62,970 bases of DNA from positions 1-62,970 of the forward strand of contig NZ_JAMBOR010000021.1 of assembly GCF_023715845.1 (NCBI RefSeq). Direction: 5' to 3'. The notes under the pieces are model-generated. The model was given only the letters and a program-made list of their open reading frames with translations. It searched no databases and was not told the DNA's origin. Numbering within the stretch: the first letter of the stretch is position 1; every line of letters starts with the position of its first letter. Positions 9,469-18,399 of the stretch are shown one piece after another. A program made the position numbers and the translations under genes. The stretch is from Fictibacillus phosphorivorans (GTDB lineage Bacteria; Bacillota; Bacilli; Bacillales; Fictibacillaceae).

Positions 9469-9498
9469 ACCGTTCTTTCTGTTAAGAACGGTTTTTTT
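9469..9498 (+). terminator. Terminator after plsY
   Basis: ACCGTTCTT pairs perfectly with AAGAACGGT and is followed by seven or more T. Confidence 0.85.
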
Positions 9499-9644
9499 CT
9501 TTCTATTTTTAAAAAATAGGCTCTTCTCCTAAAAAAGTACAGGCGTTTTCACTAAAAATTCCGCATTTGTCCGTGTCGGCTTAGGTAGTCCGGTCATATT
9601 GTGTAATGTGACGTTGACCTAGACTTAAATTTGGAGGGACTGAA

Positions 9645-9875
9645 ATGGAAAACAAGAAAATGAATATACCTTATGGTGACAATATGAATATTGGCATGAA
9701 GCCAGTTGCAAACGTGCCGATTCATGGCGGATATGGCGGTGGCTATGGTCATGGTCATGGTTATGGTTGTGGATTCTTAATTATTGTTGTTCTATTCATT
9801 CTATTAATCATTATCGGTGCTACAGCTTTCCATGGTAAAGACGATTGCGACAAAGATGAGTCATCTTGTCATTAA
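9645..9875 (+). CDS. YjcZ-like small sporulation protein
   Basis: 76 residues. A Gly/Tyr/His-rich stretch (GGYGGGYGHGHGYG) leads into a hydrophobic helix FLIIVVLFILLIIIG, the pattern of the YjcZ/YhdX/SscA family of small spore-associated proteins. It has a longer N-terminus and an acidic, cysteine-bearing tail (DDCDKDESSC) that the short members lack. GGAGGG precedes the ATG. The sequence CATATTGT near 9595 fits a mother-cell sigma -10 element (CATANNNT), but no clear -35 was seen, so sporulation control is inferred from the family. Confidence 0.75.
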   Translation: MENKKMNIPYGDNMNIGMKPVANVPIHGGYGGGYGHGHGYGCGFLIIVVLFILLIIIGATAFHGKDDCDKDESSCH

Positions 9876-9893
9876 TGTAATTATTTATAAAAA

Positions 9894-9925
9894 GAAAGAG
9901 AGAAGCGGATTCGCTTCTCTCTTTC
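9894..9925 (-). terminator. Terminator after brxA
   Basis: A perfect 14-bp stem (9894-9907 with 9912-9925) with a four-base loop is followed on the minus strand by TTTTTATAAATAA. It may also stop plus-strand transcription from the YjcZ-like gene. Confidence 0.75.
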
Positions 9926-9973
9926 CATATTCTGTGATAAAATAATCTCACATCATTTTTACAAAATTATCCA

Positions 9974-10408
9974 TTAAGAACAATGCTGATCATAAGCTCC
10001 TAAAAGGTTCTCTAGAATCTCTTCTGGTGAATGATTCTCAATGTTATGTCTGTGGATAAAATGAACAACCTTACCCTCTTTTAAAAGAGCCATAGAAGGA
10101 GAAGATGGCGGAATATCACCAAAATATTCTCTTATCTGTGCAGTGGCTTCTTTATCTTGTCCCGCAAACACTGTAACCAACTGGTCAGGTTTTACGGAGT
10201 GGTTCAATGATGCAACTGCAACAGGACGAGCAAGACCTGCAGCACATCCACATACAGAGTTAATAACAACAAGGGCTGCTCCCTCTGTTTCTTGCATAAA
10301 ATAATTTACTTCTTCTGGTGTCTTTAATTCTTCAAAACCAGCACGAGTTAATTCATCTCTCATAGGCTGAGCCATTTGTTTCATATATTCTTCATAGGCA
10401 TTCATCAT
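9974..10408 (-). CDS. brxA: Bacilliredoxin BrxA (YphP)
   Basis: 144 residues from the first of two ATG codons behind AGGAGG; the frame extends further upstream but without a ribosome binding site. Bacilliredoxins remove bacillithiol from S-bacillithiolated proteins. The active site CGC is in VVINSVCGCAAGLARP, and the region FAGQDKEAT plus PPSSPSMALLK is typical. The pattern AYEEYM...SPSMALL...FIHRH is nearer to B. subtilis YphP than to YqiW. It is cytoplasmic and stands alone. Confidence 0.92.
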   Translation of the reverse strand: MMNAYEEYMKQMAQPMRDELTRAGFEELKTPEEVNYFMQETEGAALVVINSVCGCAAGLARPVAVASLNHSVKPDQLVTVFAGQDKEATAQIREYFGDIPPSSPSMALLKEGKVVHFIHRHNIENHSPEEILENLLGAYDQHCS

Positions 10409-10471
10409 GTATTCCTCCTGAAAACGAATCATTTACATACAATGTTATTATAGCGTAGATAAGCATTTTTT

Positions 10472-11134
10472 TTAACTGTTTCGGCCTAACTGATGAATAT
10501 CCGTGTTTTCTATGATATTTACTTGATGATTAGAATGATGAAAAATGGATTTAATCATTGCTCTGGCAACATCAGTAGATTCGATCGGTTTATATTTTTT
10601 TGGAAAAGCAAAAGGCATTGCTGAAAAGATTTTTTCCGCTAATTTTTCTCCGAAACGAAATTCGTGACGATCTCCAATTAATAAGGATGGTCTTACGATT
10701 GTTAAATTTTTTAGCTGTAAGTAGATTAATTGTTTCTCCATCTCCCCTTTTACACGATTATAAAAAAAGGAAGAATTCGGACTTGCTCCCATTGCAGAAA
10801 TAACTGCAATATGTTGAATGTCTAACTTAATTGCCAACTTTGCGAGTTTAACGGGAATATGGAGGTCTACTTCTTTAAATCTTTCTTTTGTTTTTACTTT
10901 TTTCATCGTAGTTCCGATACAAATAATCATGCCGTCTGCTTCTACGTTCTCGAGCTCATATTCTGATTTTGTATAATCATACAAAACTTCTTTAACTTTT
11001 TCATGTTTAGTTTCGGACACTTTTCGAACAAGTGATATGATTTCTTTGCAATGAGGGTCGGCGATTAACTGCTTTACAACTTCCTTGCCAACCAGACCGC
11101 TTGCTCCTGCTACAATAATCGTTTTTGCTTTCAT
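10472..11134 (-). CDS. Atypical SDR, HTATIP2-like NAD(P)-binding protein
   Basis: 220 residues. The N-terminal Rossmann motif GASGLVGKEV, ICIGTT in the middle and YNRVKGEME (Tyr-x3-Lys) place it with the HTATIP2/YwnB-type atypical short-chain reductases. The substrate is unknown. It is divergent from the larger SDR gene at 11208, with 73 bases between the two starts, so they may share a control region. Confidence 0.8.
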   Translation of the reverse strand: MKAKTIIVAGASGLVGKEVVKQLIADPHCKEIISLVRKVSETKHEKVKEVLYDYTKSEYELENVEADGMIICIGTTMKKVKTKERFKEVDLHIPVKLAKLAIKLDIQHIAVISAMGASPNSSFFYNRVKGEMEKQLIYLQLKNLTIVRPSLLIGDRHEFRFGEKLAEKIFSAMPFAFPKKYKPIESTDVARAMIKSIFHHSNHQVNIIENTDIHQLGRNS

Positions 11135-11207
11135 ATCTTTAATCCCTTCTGCTTTTAAGAAAATTTTTTTAGTGTATAAAAATATTTTAGACAGGTTGGT
11201 GCTACTC

Positions 11208-12272
11208 TTGGAACATACTTATCTTATCACTGGATTTCCAGGTTTTATAGCTACAAAACTCTTAGAAGCTCTTCAATCCAAGTACCCCTCTTCTCATTTT
11301 TATCTATTAATTCTAAAACAAGAGAGAAGGATTGCAGAACAAAAAATGATGGATCACAAAAAGAACATCACTTTAATAGAAGGAGACATAACGAAAGATG
11401 GCCTTGGTTTGGCTAAAGAATTGAGACGCGAAATAGCTGAAAAACTAACGCATTGCATCCATCTTGCTGCACTGTATGATTTAACTGCAGCATACGCCCC
11501 TTCTTATTCCTGTAATGTTCTTGGTACAGAAAATGTATTAAAATTCGTGATAACGTGTAAAAATCTGAAGCGTTTTGCTTATTTCAGCACTGCTTATGTG
11601 TCAGGAGAAGAAAAAGGCCAAGTAGTAGAATCCAACTTGTCAGAACCTAGTAGCTACCGTAACTTTTACGAACAGACAAAGAATGAGGCAGAACGGATCG
11701 TAAGGATGCATAGGGATGAACTGCCAATCACTATTTTGAGACCTGGAATTATCGTTGGTGATTCAAAAACCGGACAAACGATAAAGTTTGATGGGCCGTA
11801 TTTTATGATGAGGTTCTTAAGCAAGCTATCTTCCCTGCCAATCCCATATATCGGTCGATCAACATCTAAAATACACCTTGTACCAGTTGATTTTATCGTG
11901 AATGCTTCTGTGTACTTGATTCATGATAAACGGGGTGAATCTAAAACCTACCATTTACTAAGTCCATCATCGCCAAAGATTCAAGAGGCGTATACATTAA
12001 TCTGCAAAGAGCTTACTGGTAAAAAACCAAGCTGGCAGTTGCCACGATCCATTGCCGATAAACTATTATCGTTATCATTTTTTTCTAAATGGCTTGGTGT
12101 ACCTCGAGAAATCCTTTCTTACTTTTCACATGAAGCAGATTATGATACTTCTCAGCTCGTTCATGATTTAGAAGGTACAGGTATTACATGCCCGGATTTT
12201 GAGGAATATGTGCCGGTACTAGTCCGTTATTACAAAGAAAATGCTTCTGATGTTACATTAAGACGTTATTAA
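11208..12272 (+). CDS. Extended SDR, thioester-reductase/fatty acyl reductase-like
   Basis: 354 residues from a TTG start (11208-11210) that gives the N-terminus MEHTYLITGFPGF, exactly where the NAD(P)-binding glycine motif should begin; GGTTGGTG is a weak ribosome binding site. The longer frame would add 41 residues overlapping the divergent gene and is rejected. The motifs YSCNVLGTENVL, STAYVSG and YEQTKNEAERIV match the male-sterility/thioester-reductase branch (NAD_binding_4). Such domains reduce acyl thioesters, but no carrier domain is present. The substrate is unknown. Confidence 0.78.
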   Translation: MEHTYLITGFPGFIATKLLEALQSKYPSSHFYLLILKQERRIAEQKMMDHKKNITLIEGDITKDGLGLAKELRREIAEKLTHCIHLAALYDLTAAYAPSYSCNVLGTENVLKFVITCKNLKRFAYFSTAYVSGEEKGQVVESNLSEPSSYRNFYEQTKNEAERIVRMHRDELPITILRPGIIVGDSKTGQTIKFDGPYFMMRFLSKLSSLPIPYIGRSTSKIHLVPVDFIVNASVYLIHDKRGESKTYHLLSPSSPKIQEAYTLICKELTGKKPSWQLPRSIADKLLSLSFFSKWLGVPREILSYFSHEADYDTSQLVHDLEGTGITCPDFEEYVPVLVRYYKENASDVTLRRY

Positions 12273-12276
12273 ATTT

Positions 12277-12326
12277 AAGAGGGATGCTCAAAAGTATTTC
12301 TACTTGTGAAGCATCCCTCTTTTTTA
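12277..12326 (+). terminator. Terminator after the extended SDR gene
   Basis: AAGAGGGATGCT pairs with AGCATCCCTCTT across a 20-base loop, then six T. Confidence 0.8.
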
Positions 12327-12336
12327 AACAAGACTG

Positions 12337-12894
12337 TTATTTACTAACAACTTCTGCACCTAATGTATGTTTAAAATGCGATAAAGCCCATTCATGACCC
12401 GGCTGGCTAAAGCTTTGAACAGCATCTTCGTGGATCACAATTGAAAAACCTTTATTGTATGCATCCACTGCAGTATGTAAGACACAAATGTCCGTACACA
12501 CACCTGTCAGATGGATTTCCCTTATATTTCTCTCCCTTAATTTAACCTCTAACTCCGTCCCTGCAAAAGCGCTGTACCTTGTTTTATCAAGCCATAAAAT
12601 GTTTTCTTGTGAACGAGCCATGTTTTCAATATATACATCCTTAAGCTTTCCGTAGAGCTCCCTGCCTTCTGTATTCTTAATATTGTGTGGCGGAAACAAT
12701 TTGCTCTCTGGATGGTAGGGATCATTTTCTTCATGAATATCCACGGCAAAAACCACATAATCGTTATTTTTTATGAAGTCATCAGCGATTGTTGCAATCC
12801 TCTCTTCAATCGCCTGACCCGGTTTTCCGCAAGTAAGCTTTCCTTCATCGGCGACAAAATCATTTGTGTAATCAATCACGACTAAAGCTTTCAT
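12337..12894 (-). CDS. pncA: Nicotinamidase (isochorismatase-type hydrolase)
   Basis: 185 residues, strongly like B. subtilis PncA (YueJ). It deamidates nicotinamide to nicotinate for NAD salvage. The catalytic triad is D8 (VVIDYTNDF), K104 (LDKTRYSAF) and C137 (GVCTDICVLHT); D52, H54 and H70 fit the metal site. It lies 12 bases downstream of the MgtC-like gene on the same strand and may be co-transcribed with it. Confidence 0.93.
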   Translation of the reverse strand: MKALVVIDYTNDFVADEGKLTCGKPGQAIEERIATIADDFIKNNDYVVFAVDIHEENDPYHPESKLFPPHNIKNTEGRELYGKLKDVYIENMARSQENILWLDKTRYSAFAGTELEVKLRERNIREIHLTGVCTDICVLHTAVDAYNKGFSIVIHEDAVQSFSQPGHEWALSHFKHTLGAEVVSK

Positions 12895-12906
12895 ATTATC
12901 CTCCTA

Positions 12907-13587
12907 TTAATCAAGGGTTTCGATCTCAACACTTCGTATTCCATGAATCTTTTTCATATCATCATATAGATCGGTCGTGTACCTTTTTTCATAGATGGAC
13001 GCTGCCATCTCCATTTTTCGATTATCATTCTCAAGATCTTTAATTCTTACGTTTACAATTTTTACGTTTAGCTCATTTATTTGTTTCATTACTTCACTCA
13101 TGTTTGATTCAGGTTTTACGATTAACTTTAACTTTATATCGATCTGTCTTAATGCTTTTGGACCTATCCCTTTCATAATTAATGGGATTAATTCGACACT
13201 GATCAAAATTAGCAAAGCTCCTGCTGCAGCTTCTTTATAAAAACCAGCTCCTGCAGCGATCCCTAAGCCAGAAGCCCCCCAAATCATAGCAGCTGTTGTT
13301 AGTCCTGATATGACATCATTGCTTCTTCGTAAAATTACTCCTGCACCAAGAAAACCTATACCGCTCACGATTTGTGCGGCTAAACGCATAGGGTCCATAA
13401 CGGTTTGTCCCGATAAAGTCGAGTAATGTTCGGCTGATTCAATGCTTACAATGGTGAGCAAACAACTGCTTATTGAGATGACAAGACTTGTTTTAAGACC
13501 TACGGGTTTGTTCTTTAATTCTCGTTCAATTCCGATCATTAATCCAAATAATGCGGATATTCCTAATTTGATTAAGACAACACTCAT
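12907..13587 (-). CDS. MgtC/SapB family membrane protein
   Basis: 226 residues. The N-terminal 130 residues hold four or five membrane helices with LFGLMIGIERELKNKPVGLKT and IVSGIGFLGAGVILR, the MgtC signature. The C-terminal 85 residues form a soluble ACT-like domain. MgtC proteins affect magnesium homeostasis and membrane potential through other transporters. AGAGGTG precedes the ATG by 8 bases. First gene of a probable unit with pncA. Confidence 0.88.
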   Translation of the reverse strand: MSVVLIKLGISALFGLMIGIERELKNKPVGLKTSLVISISSCLLTIVSIESAEHYSTLSGQTVMDPMRLAAQIVSGIGFLGAGVILRRSNDVISGLTTAAMIWGASGLGIAAGAGFYKEAAAGALLILISVELIPLIMKGIGPKALRQIDIKLKLIVKPESNMSEVMKQINELNVKIVNVRIKDLENDNRKMEMAASIYEKRYTTDLYDDMKKIHGIRSVEIETLD

Positions 13588-13796
13588 GATGTTAGCACCT
13601 CTTCTCTGTAATTTGCCCTTACTTAATAATACGCAAACAAAAGCATATATTCCTTCAACAATAAACCTAGATTCATTGAAATGGATATCGTTTTCCGTTT
13701 ATAATTAAAAAAGCTCTATTATCTGAAAATAAAAATAATTCTGTTAAGGGGGGTGTCCTTCAGTAATCTTCAATTTAAATAAAAGGAGGAAACGGC

Positions 13797-14132
13797 GTGT
13801 TACCTAAAAGACAGAAGAATTATAATGAACCAAGGTACAGCGAAATCGTCAAATCCAATGATTTTAAACAACTGATGGAAGAGAAGAAGCGTTTTATTTT
13901 ACCGATGACATTGTTCTTTTTAGTGTTTTATTTCAGCCTTCCCTTACTAACAGCTTATTCAGATGTTTTAAACAACAAAGCAATCGGAGACATTTCTTGG
14001 GCATGGATATTCGCCTTTGCCCAATTTATTATGACATGGGCGTTATGTATGATTTACACCAAAAAAGCAAAACGATTTGATGAACTTGCAGATAAAGTTG
14101 TTACGGAAATGGACAAGGAGGTCTCCTCATGA
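13797..14132 (+). CDS. DUF485 membrane protein, partner of a solute symporter
   Basis: 111 residues from a GTG start 7 bases after AAAGGAGG. Two membrane helices (FILPMTLFFLVFYFSLPLLT and a second around 75-95) are typical of DUF485 (YjcH/YwcB), which travels with acetate-type sodium:solute symporters. The stop overlaps the symporter start by 4 bases (ATGA), which suggests translational coupling. Confidence 0.9.
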   Translation: MLPKRQKNYNEPRYSEIVKSNDFKQLMEEKKRFILPMTLFFLVFYFSLPLLTAYSDVLNNKAIGDISWAWIFAFAQFIMTWALCMIYTKKAKRFDELADKVVTEMDKEVSS

Positions 14133-15670
14133 ATGGAACAGCATTCACACTATTCTTGGTAATCGTCTTCCTCACATTAGTCATTACATATTTTGCTTCC
14201 AAAAGGACGAATACAACGAGTGATTTTTATACAGCTGATGGTGGACTAACTGGAATGCAGAATGGATTAGCCATCGCAGGAGATTATATGTCAGCTGCTT
14301 CATTTCTAGGTATTGCAGGTTCCATCGCATTAGCCGGATTTGATGGTTTCTTTTATAGTATCGGATTTCTAGTTGCTTATCTGGTTGTTTTATATTTAGT
14401 AGCTGAACCTCTTCGGAATTTAGGGAAATATACAATGGCTGATATGATCGCTGCTCGTTTCAATGATAAAAAAGTTCGCGGTGTCGCAGCATTGAATACG
14501 ATGTCCATCTCAACCTTCTATATGGTTGCTCAGCTTGTGGGTGCAGGAGCTCTGATTAAACTTCTCCTAGGTATTGAGTATATCTATTCTGTCCTCATCG
14601 TTGGCGTTTTGATGACGGTGTATGTTGTATTTGGCGGAATGACCGCGACGTCTTGGGTTCAAATTGTAAAAGCTGTTCTTTTGATGATCGGAACTTTTAT
14701 TATTTCTGTAATGGTTTTTGCCAAGTTTGGGTTTAGTTTTACAGAAATGTTTACGCAAGTCAAAGCGTCTACTGCTTTAGGAGATTCTTTCTTGAATCCT
14801 GGCAACAAGTTTAAGGATCCGCTCGATACGATTTCGTTGAATTTAGCCCTTGTATTAGGAACAGCTGGACTTCCTCATATACTTATAAGGTTTTTCACTG
14901 TTAAAGATGCACCAACCGCTAGAAAGTCGGTTGTTTATGCAACCTGGCTGATCGGTGCTTTTTATATCATGACAATCTTCTTAGGATTTGGTGCTGCAGC
15001 TTTTGTTGGACAAGATAACATCGTAGCAGCAAATGCCGCAGGTAATATGGCCGCTCCTCTATTGGCACAAGTACTAGGCGGTGAGTTCTTGTTCGCATTC
15101 GTATCCGCTGTTGCTTTCGCGACGATTTTGGCAGTCGTTGCAGGTTTAGTTTTATCAGCAGCTTCAGCGTTTGCTCATGACTTTTATACTCACATCATCC
15201 GCAAAGGTAAAGCTACGGAGAAAGAGCAGATGAAAGCAGCGAAATGGGCTTCTATCGGAGTTGCGATTTTATCGATTATACTGGCTCTATTCGCTCAAAA
15301 ATTGAATGTAGCTTTCTTGGTTTCATTGGCATTTGCCGTCGCAGCTAGCGCAAATCTTCCTATAATTTTATTGACGATTTTTTGGAAGCGCTTCAACACG
15401 GGGGGTGCTGTTACAGGAATGATCGTAGGTTTATTAAGTTCTCTAATCCTTGTAGCCTTATCTCCAAGTGTCTGGTCCCCTGTAGAAGGAGCAGCCATTT
15501 TAACAGGTGAACCAATATTCCCTCTTGAAAACCCTGGAATTGTTTCGATCCCGCTTGGTTTCTTAGGTGCAATCGTAGGTACATTGCTATCTAAGCCTTC
15601 TGACGAAGAGAAATTTAATGAAATTCTTGTAAAAGCGAATACAGGTTCAGGTCTACGTAAAGGTGCATAA
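14129..15670 (+). CDS. Sodium:solute symporter, acetate/monocarboxylate type (YwcA/ActP-like)
   Basis: 513 residues with about 13 membrane helices. DFYTADGGLTGMQNGLAIAG and DYMSAASFLGIAG belong to the SSS family branch that imports acetate, pyruvate and similar short carboxylates with sodium. AAGGAGG precedes the ATG. The pair DUF485/symporter matches B. subtilis ywcB-ywcA. The exact substrate is inferred from the pairing. Confidence 0.88.
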   Translation: MNGTAFTLFLVIVFLTLVITYFASKRTNTTSDFYTADGGLTGMQNGLAIAGDYMSAASFLGIAGSIALAGFDGFFYSIGFLVAYLVVLYLVAEPLRNLGKYTMADMIAARFNDKKVRGVAALNTMSISTFYMVAQLVGAGALIKLLLGIEYIYSVLIVGVLMTVYVVFGGMTATSWVQIVKAVLLMIGTFIISVMVFAKFGFSFTEMFTQVKASTALGDSFLNPGNKFKDPLDTISLNLALVLGTAGLPHILIRFFTVKDAPTARKSVVYATWLIGAFYIMTIFLGFGAAAFVGQDNIVAANAAGNMAAPLLAQVLGGEFLFAFVSAVAFATILAVVAGLVLSAASAFAHDFYTHIIRKGKATEKEQMKAAKWASIGVAILSIILALFAQKLNVAFLVSLAFAVAASANLPIILLTIFWKRFNTGGAVTGMIVGLLSSLILVALSPSVWSPVEGAAILTGEPIFPLENPGIVSIPLGFLGAIVGTLLSKPSDEEKFNEILVKANTGSGLRKGA

Positions 15671-15673
15671 AGG

Positions 15674-15703
15674 AAAAAACCGGCTGTCATTCAGCCGGTT
15701 TTT
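15674..15703. terminator. Bidirectional terminator
   Basis: AAAACCGGCTG pairs with CAGCCGGTTTT around TCATT, with A runs and T runs on either side. It serves the symporter and overlaps the end of the convergent permease gene. Confidence 0.85.
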
Positions 15704-17099
15704 CACTTGTTTCTGCTTCTTTTGGAACGAACGGAAAAAACAATATACCAGAAGCAAGAAGGGCAACTCCAAATAGGAATGTTTTAATATCTGCTGTACC
15801 TGCATAGATGACCCACATTGAGTAAATCGCTGCCAATCCTGCAATAATTCCATCTACAGTTCTTTTGTTGCCGGACTCCCCATATGTCTCCCCTTTTATT
15901 ACGAGTTTTAATTGATAAAAGGAGGCGACAATATACGGAACTAAAAACGCAAGTGTTGCGATAAAAATCATAAAATCAAAGGCCTGTGCCATGGATTGTG
16001 AAACAACTGAAAATAAAAAGAGCTGTGTACATAAGTTTGTAACCCATAAAGAGAATACAGGTGCTCCATTTTTATTTTCCTTAAGAAAAGCAGGTATAAA
16101 CATTTTTTGCTGTGCAGCCTGAAAAGGTACTTCAGCCGAAAGCAATACCCAGCCGATCGTTGCCCCTAATAAAGAAAGGACTCCTAGAAGTGCCATGATC
16201 ATACTTCCAGATGGACCGATTGCAGCCATTAGCGCATCGACCAGTGGCTTTTGAGAAACAACTAATTCATTTTGAGTAAGAGTTCCCATAACCAAAAGTG
16301 TAATACTTAAATAAAGTGCTAATGCGATTAAAAGCCCCAAAATGGTTGCTATTTTTACATCGCTTTTTTTTCTAGCACGTGTTGAGAATACAACTGCAGA
16401 TTCAACTCCAACAAATGCCCAAAGAGTCGCAATGGCTGCATTGTTGATCTGACTTAAAAATCCATTCGTTACCCCGCCTTCAGCTTTAACTGGCTCGTAG
16501 AACGGAAGAAGGTTGCTGCTTTGAAAAGCATACATACATGCTAAAATGAATAATAAGAACCCGATTATTTTCGCAGCTGTAGCAATAAAGTTTACTTTTC
16601 CCGCACCTTCAATCCCATTTAAGATGAGTATATGCACTCCCCATAGAAGTACCGTACATACGACAAATGTGATAACTCCCCCTGTTGTGACCGTTGTTCC
16701 CATCACTCGAAATAAAGCTTGAGAACTTGTCATAATAGGAAAGAAAGTAGATAAATAACTAGAAAAAGTTGTAATAATAGCAACGTTACCTGACCAGTTT
16801 GCTACCCAGTAGCCCCAGCTGACAAGATAACCACTTAGTAAGGAGGATTTCTTGTTTTCTCCGAATAATGCTTTCGCATAGTTTTGCGGACCACCATTTA
16901 ATTCCGGCTTTCTGAGAGATAAATTACCAAAAACCAGTGCTGTCATTAACACGCCGAAACCTGTGATGACCCAAGCAGAAATAACCCCAGCAGGACTTGC
17001 AACTTCTGCTAAAGATCGAGGAAGCATGAAAATTCCTGATCCGACCATATTTCCGACCACCAAGGCTGTTAAAACCCATAAACCTAAATTCCTTCTCAA
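15687..17099 (-). CDS. APC family amino-acid permease/antiporter
   Basis: 470 residues from a TTG start (complement of 17097-17099) 7 bases after AAAGGTGG; the ATG six codons upstream lies on the ribosome binding site itself and is rejected. Twelve or more membrane helices. The first helix carries VVGNMVGSGIFMLPRSLA, the substrate-binding signature of the basic amino-acid/polyamine antiporter branch. It resembles arginine-ornithine or lysine-type exchangers, but the substrate cannot be assigned. Confidence 0.85.
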   Translation of the reverse strand: MRRNLGLWVLTALVVGNMVGSGIFMLPRSLAEVASPAGVISAWVITGFGVLMTALVFGNLSLRKPELNGGPQNYAKALFGENKKSSLLSGYLVSWGYWVANWSGNVAIITTFSSYLSTFFPIMTSSQALFRVMGTTVTTGGVITFVVCTVLLWGVHILILNGIEGAGKVNFIATAAKIIGFLLFILACMYAFQSSNLLPFYEPVKAEGGVTNGFLSQINNAAIATLWAFVGVESAVVFSTRARKKSDVKIATILGLLIALALYLSITLLVMGTLTQNELVVSQKPLVDALMAAIGPSGSMIMALLGVLSLLGATIGWVLLSAEVPFQAAQQKMFIPAFLKENKNGAPVFSLWVTNLCTQLFLFSVVSQSMAQAFDFMIFIATLAFLVPYIVASFYQLKLVIKGETYGESGNKRTVDGIIAGLAAIYSMWVIYAGTADIKTFLFGVALLASGILFFPFVPKEAETSEKPAE

Positions 17100-17185
17100 T
17101 GAAATACCACCTTTCAATCATCATCTATTTTACCCCATGGGCAGAAATTCAACTCGGAGTCGTTTTAAAACATTCATTTTTTGAA

Positions 17186-17212
17186 CAAAAAAAAGAGCCT
17201 TTTTGAGGCTCT
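17186..17212 (-). terminator. Terminator after cvfB
   Basis: AGAGCCT pairs with AGGCTCT and is followed on the minus strand by a run of T. Confidence 0.75.
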
Positions 17213-17220
17213 CAGTATCT

Positions 17221-18081
17221 TTAAATTTGAAGATATGTTTTACCGTTTTCCTGTATGATTTTCTCTTCCTTCAGAAGCTTACCAAGTGCTCTTTTAAAAG
17301 CAGCTTTACTCATTTGGAACGTTTCTTTGATTTCATCTGGTGATGACTTATCCGTTAAAGGCATCTGTCCTTTATTTTCTCGAAGGTATTGATAAATACG
17401 CTCTGCATCTTCACTATAAGCGACTTCTTTTCGAGCTTTCATGGACAAATTAATTCGTCCATCTTCCCGTACATAAGCGACTCTTGCGCCTAGCTTTTGT
17501 CCTAAGCGCGGTTTAACTTTCAATTCATCATTATGAATAAATCCAATATGCTGTTCATCTGTAAATACTAACACACCAGATTCGTTGATTTTATAAACAT
17601 ACCCGGATGTTTGTTTGTTAAACATCTCTTCAGTCGCAGCTTCTGCTTGTTCTACCATCTCTTCCTCGGTAGCCAAATCTGCAAAAAGTCGACCTTTTTT
17701 ATCAAGTTTCATACCCGCATACAATTTATCTCCAATATGTGGCCATTCATCCCAAGATTGGGGGAGATCGTCTTTTGAAAGAAGGAGATCTTTTTTAATG
17801 CCCATATGCAAAAATACGCCAAGTTTATGATTAACTCCTGCCACTTCCAACCAGGCTAAAGAGTCAAGTCTTACTTTTGGAATGGTTTCAGTCGCTGCTA
17901 GTCTTCCTTCATGGTCCTGATACAGAAAGACTTCAACATTTGATCCTTCCTCATATTTTCCCTTCGCTTCAGCTTTATGTAAAAGCACTTCTTTTCCATC
18001 TTCTAAATCTAAAACATATCCTAAATCTGAATCTCTAAGTACTTTGAGTGTATATACTAATCCAGGCTTTTTTGGTTCCAT
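17221..18081 (-). CDS. cvfB: CvfB/YitL S1-type RNA-binding protein
   Basis: 286 residues from an ATG 8 bases after AAGGA; the upstream in-frame starts have no ribosome binding site. Successive S1-like beta-barrels are visible (for example GYVYKINESGVLVFTDEQHIGFIHNDEL and RVAYVREDGRINLSM, given here as separate barrels), followed by a winged-helix domain in the last 60 residues. CvfB binds RNA and affects virulence regulators in Staphylococcus. Single gene. Confidence 0.88.
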   Translation of the reverse strand: MEPKKPGLVYTLKVLRDSDLGYVLDLEDGKEVLLHKAEAKGKYEEGSNVEVFLYQDHEGRLAATETIPKVRLDSLAWLEVAGVNHKLGVFLHMGIKKDLLLSKDDLPQSWDEWPHIGDKLYAGMKLDKKGRLFADLATEEEMVEQAEAATEEMFNKQTSGYVYKINESGVLVFTDEQHIGFIHNDELKVKPRLGQKLGARVAYVREDGRINLSMKARKEVAYSEDAERIYQYLRENKGQMPLTDKSSPDEIKETFQMSKAAFKRALGKLLKEEKIIQENGKTYLQI

Positions 18082-18157
18082 CGTTTCATTCCTTTTCTGT
18101 TGATCAATCTTGTTTTTATTCACCACATCACTCTGTGAAGAATTTTCGAAAAAAAGA

Positions 18158-18178
18158 AAAACCTACATAGTAGGTTTT
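18158..18178 (-). terminator. Terminator after yycC
   Basis: AAAACCTAC pairs perfectly with GTAGGTTTT around ATA, followed on the minus strand by TTTCTTTTTTT. Confidence 0.8.
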
Positions 18179-18195
18179 CGCCTTCTTCATCTTAA

Positions 18196-18345
18196 TTATT
18201 CATCTTTAGTATCTTTTGCTGCCTCAAGCTCCATAAGTTTTTTTACAAGAATGTGTTGAGGCATATGCATTAACTGCTCTAGCGGTACATTTAATTCTTT
18301 TGCTAATCTAACTGCAGTTTCAGCCGATAGTTGTAATGGTTTCAT
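18196..18345 (-). CDS. yycC: YycC-like small protein
   Basis: 49 residues, too short for most gene finders. The ATG follows GGAGGGAAGG. The sequence MKPLQLSAETAVRLAKEL, then LEQLMHMPQHILVKKLMELE, is close to B. subtilis YycC as I remember it. The function is unknown. It has its own terminator, so it is probably a single-gene unit. Confidence 0.85.
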   Translation of the reverse strand: MKPLQLSAETAVRLAKELNVPLEQLMHMPQHILVKKLMELEAAKDTKDE

Positions 18346-18399
18346 ATCCTTCCCTCCAGCAAAAAGTATAACAGAAATATGAAAGGTTAAATCGATGTT

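Noticed and set aside
11085-11207. Longer N-terminus for the extended SDR protein
   Set aside because: It would overlap the divergent gene at 11134 and place 41 unrelated residues before the NAD(P)-binding motif; no ribosome binding site supports it.
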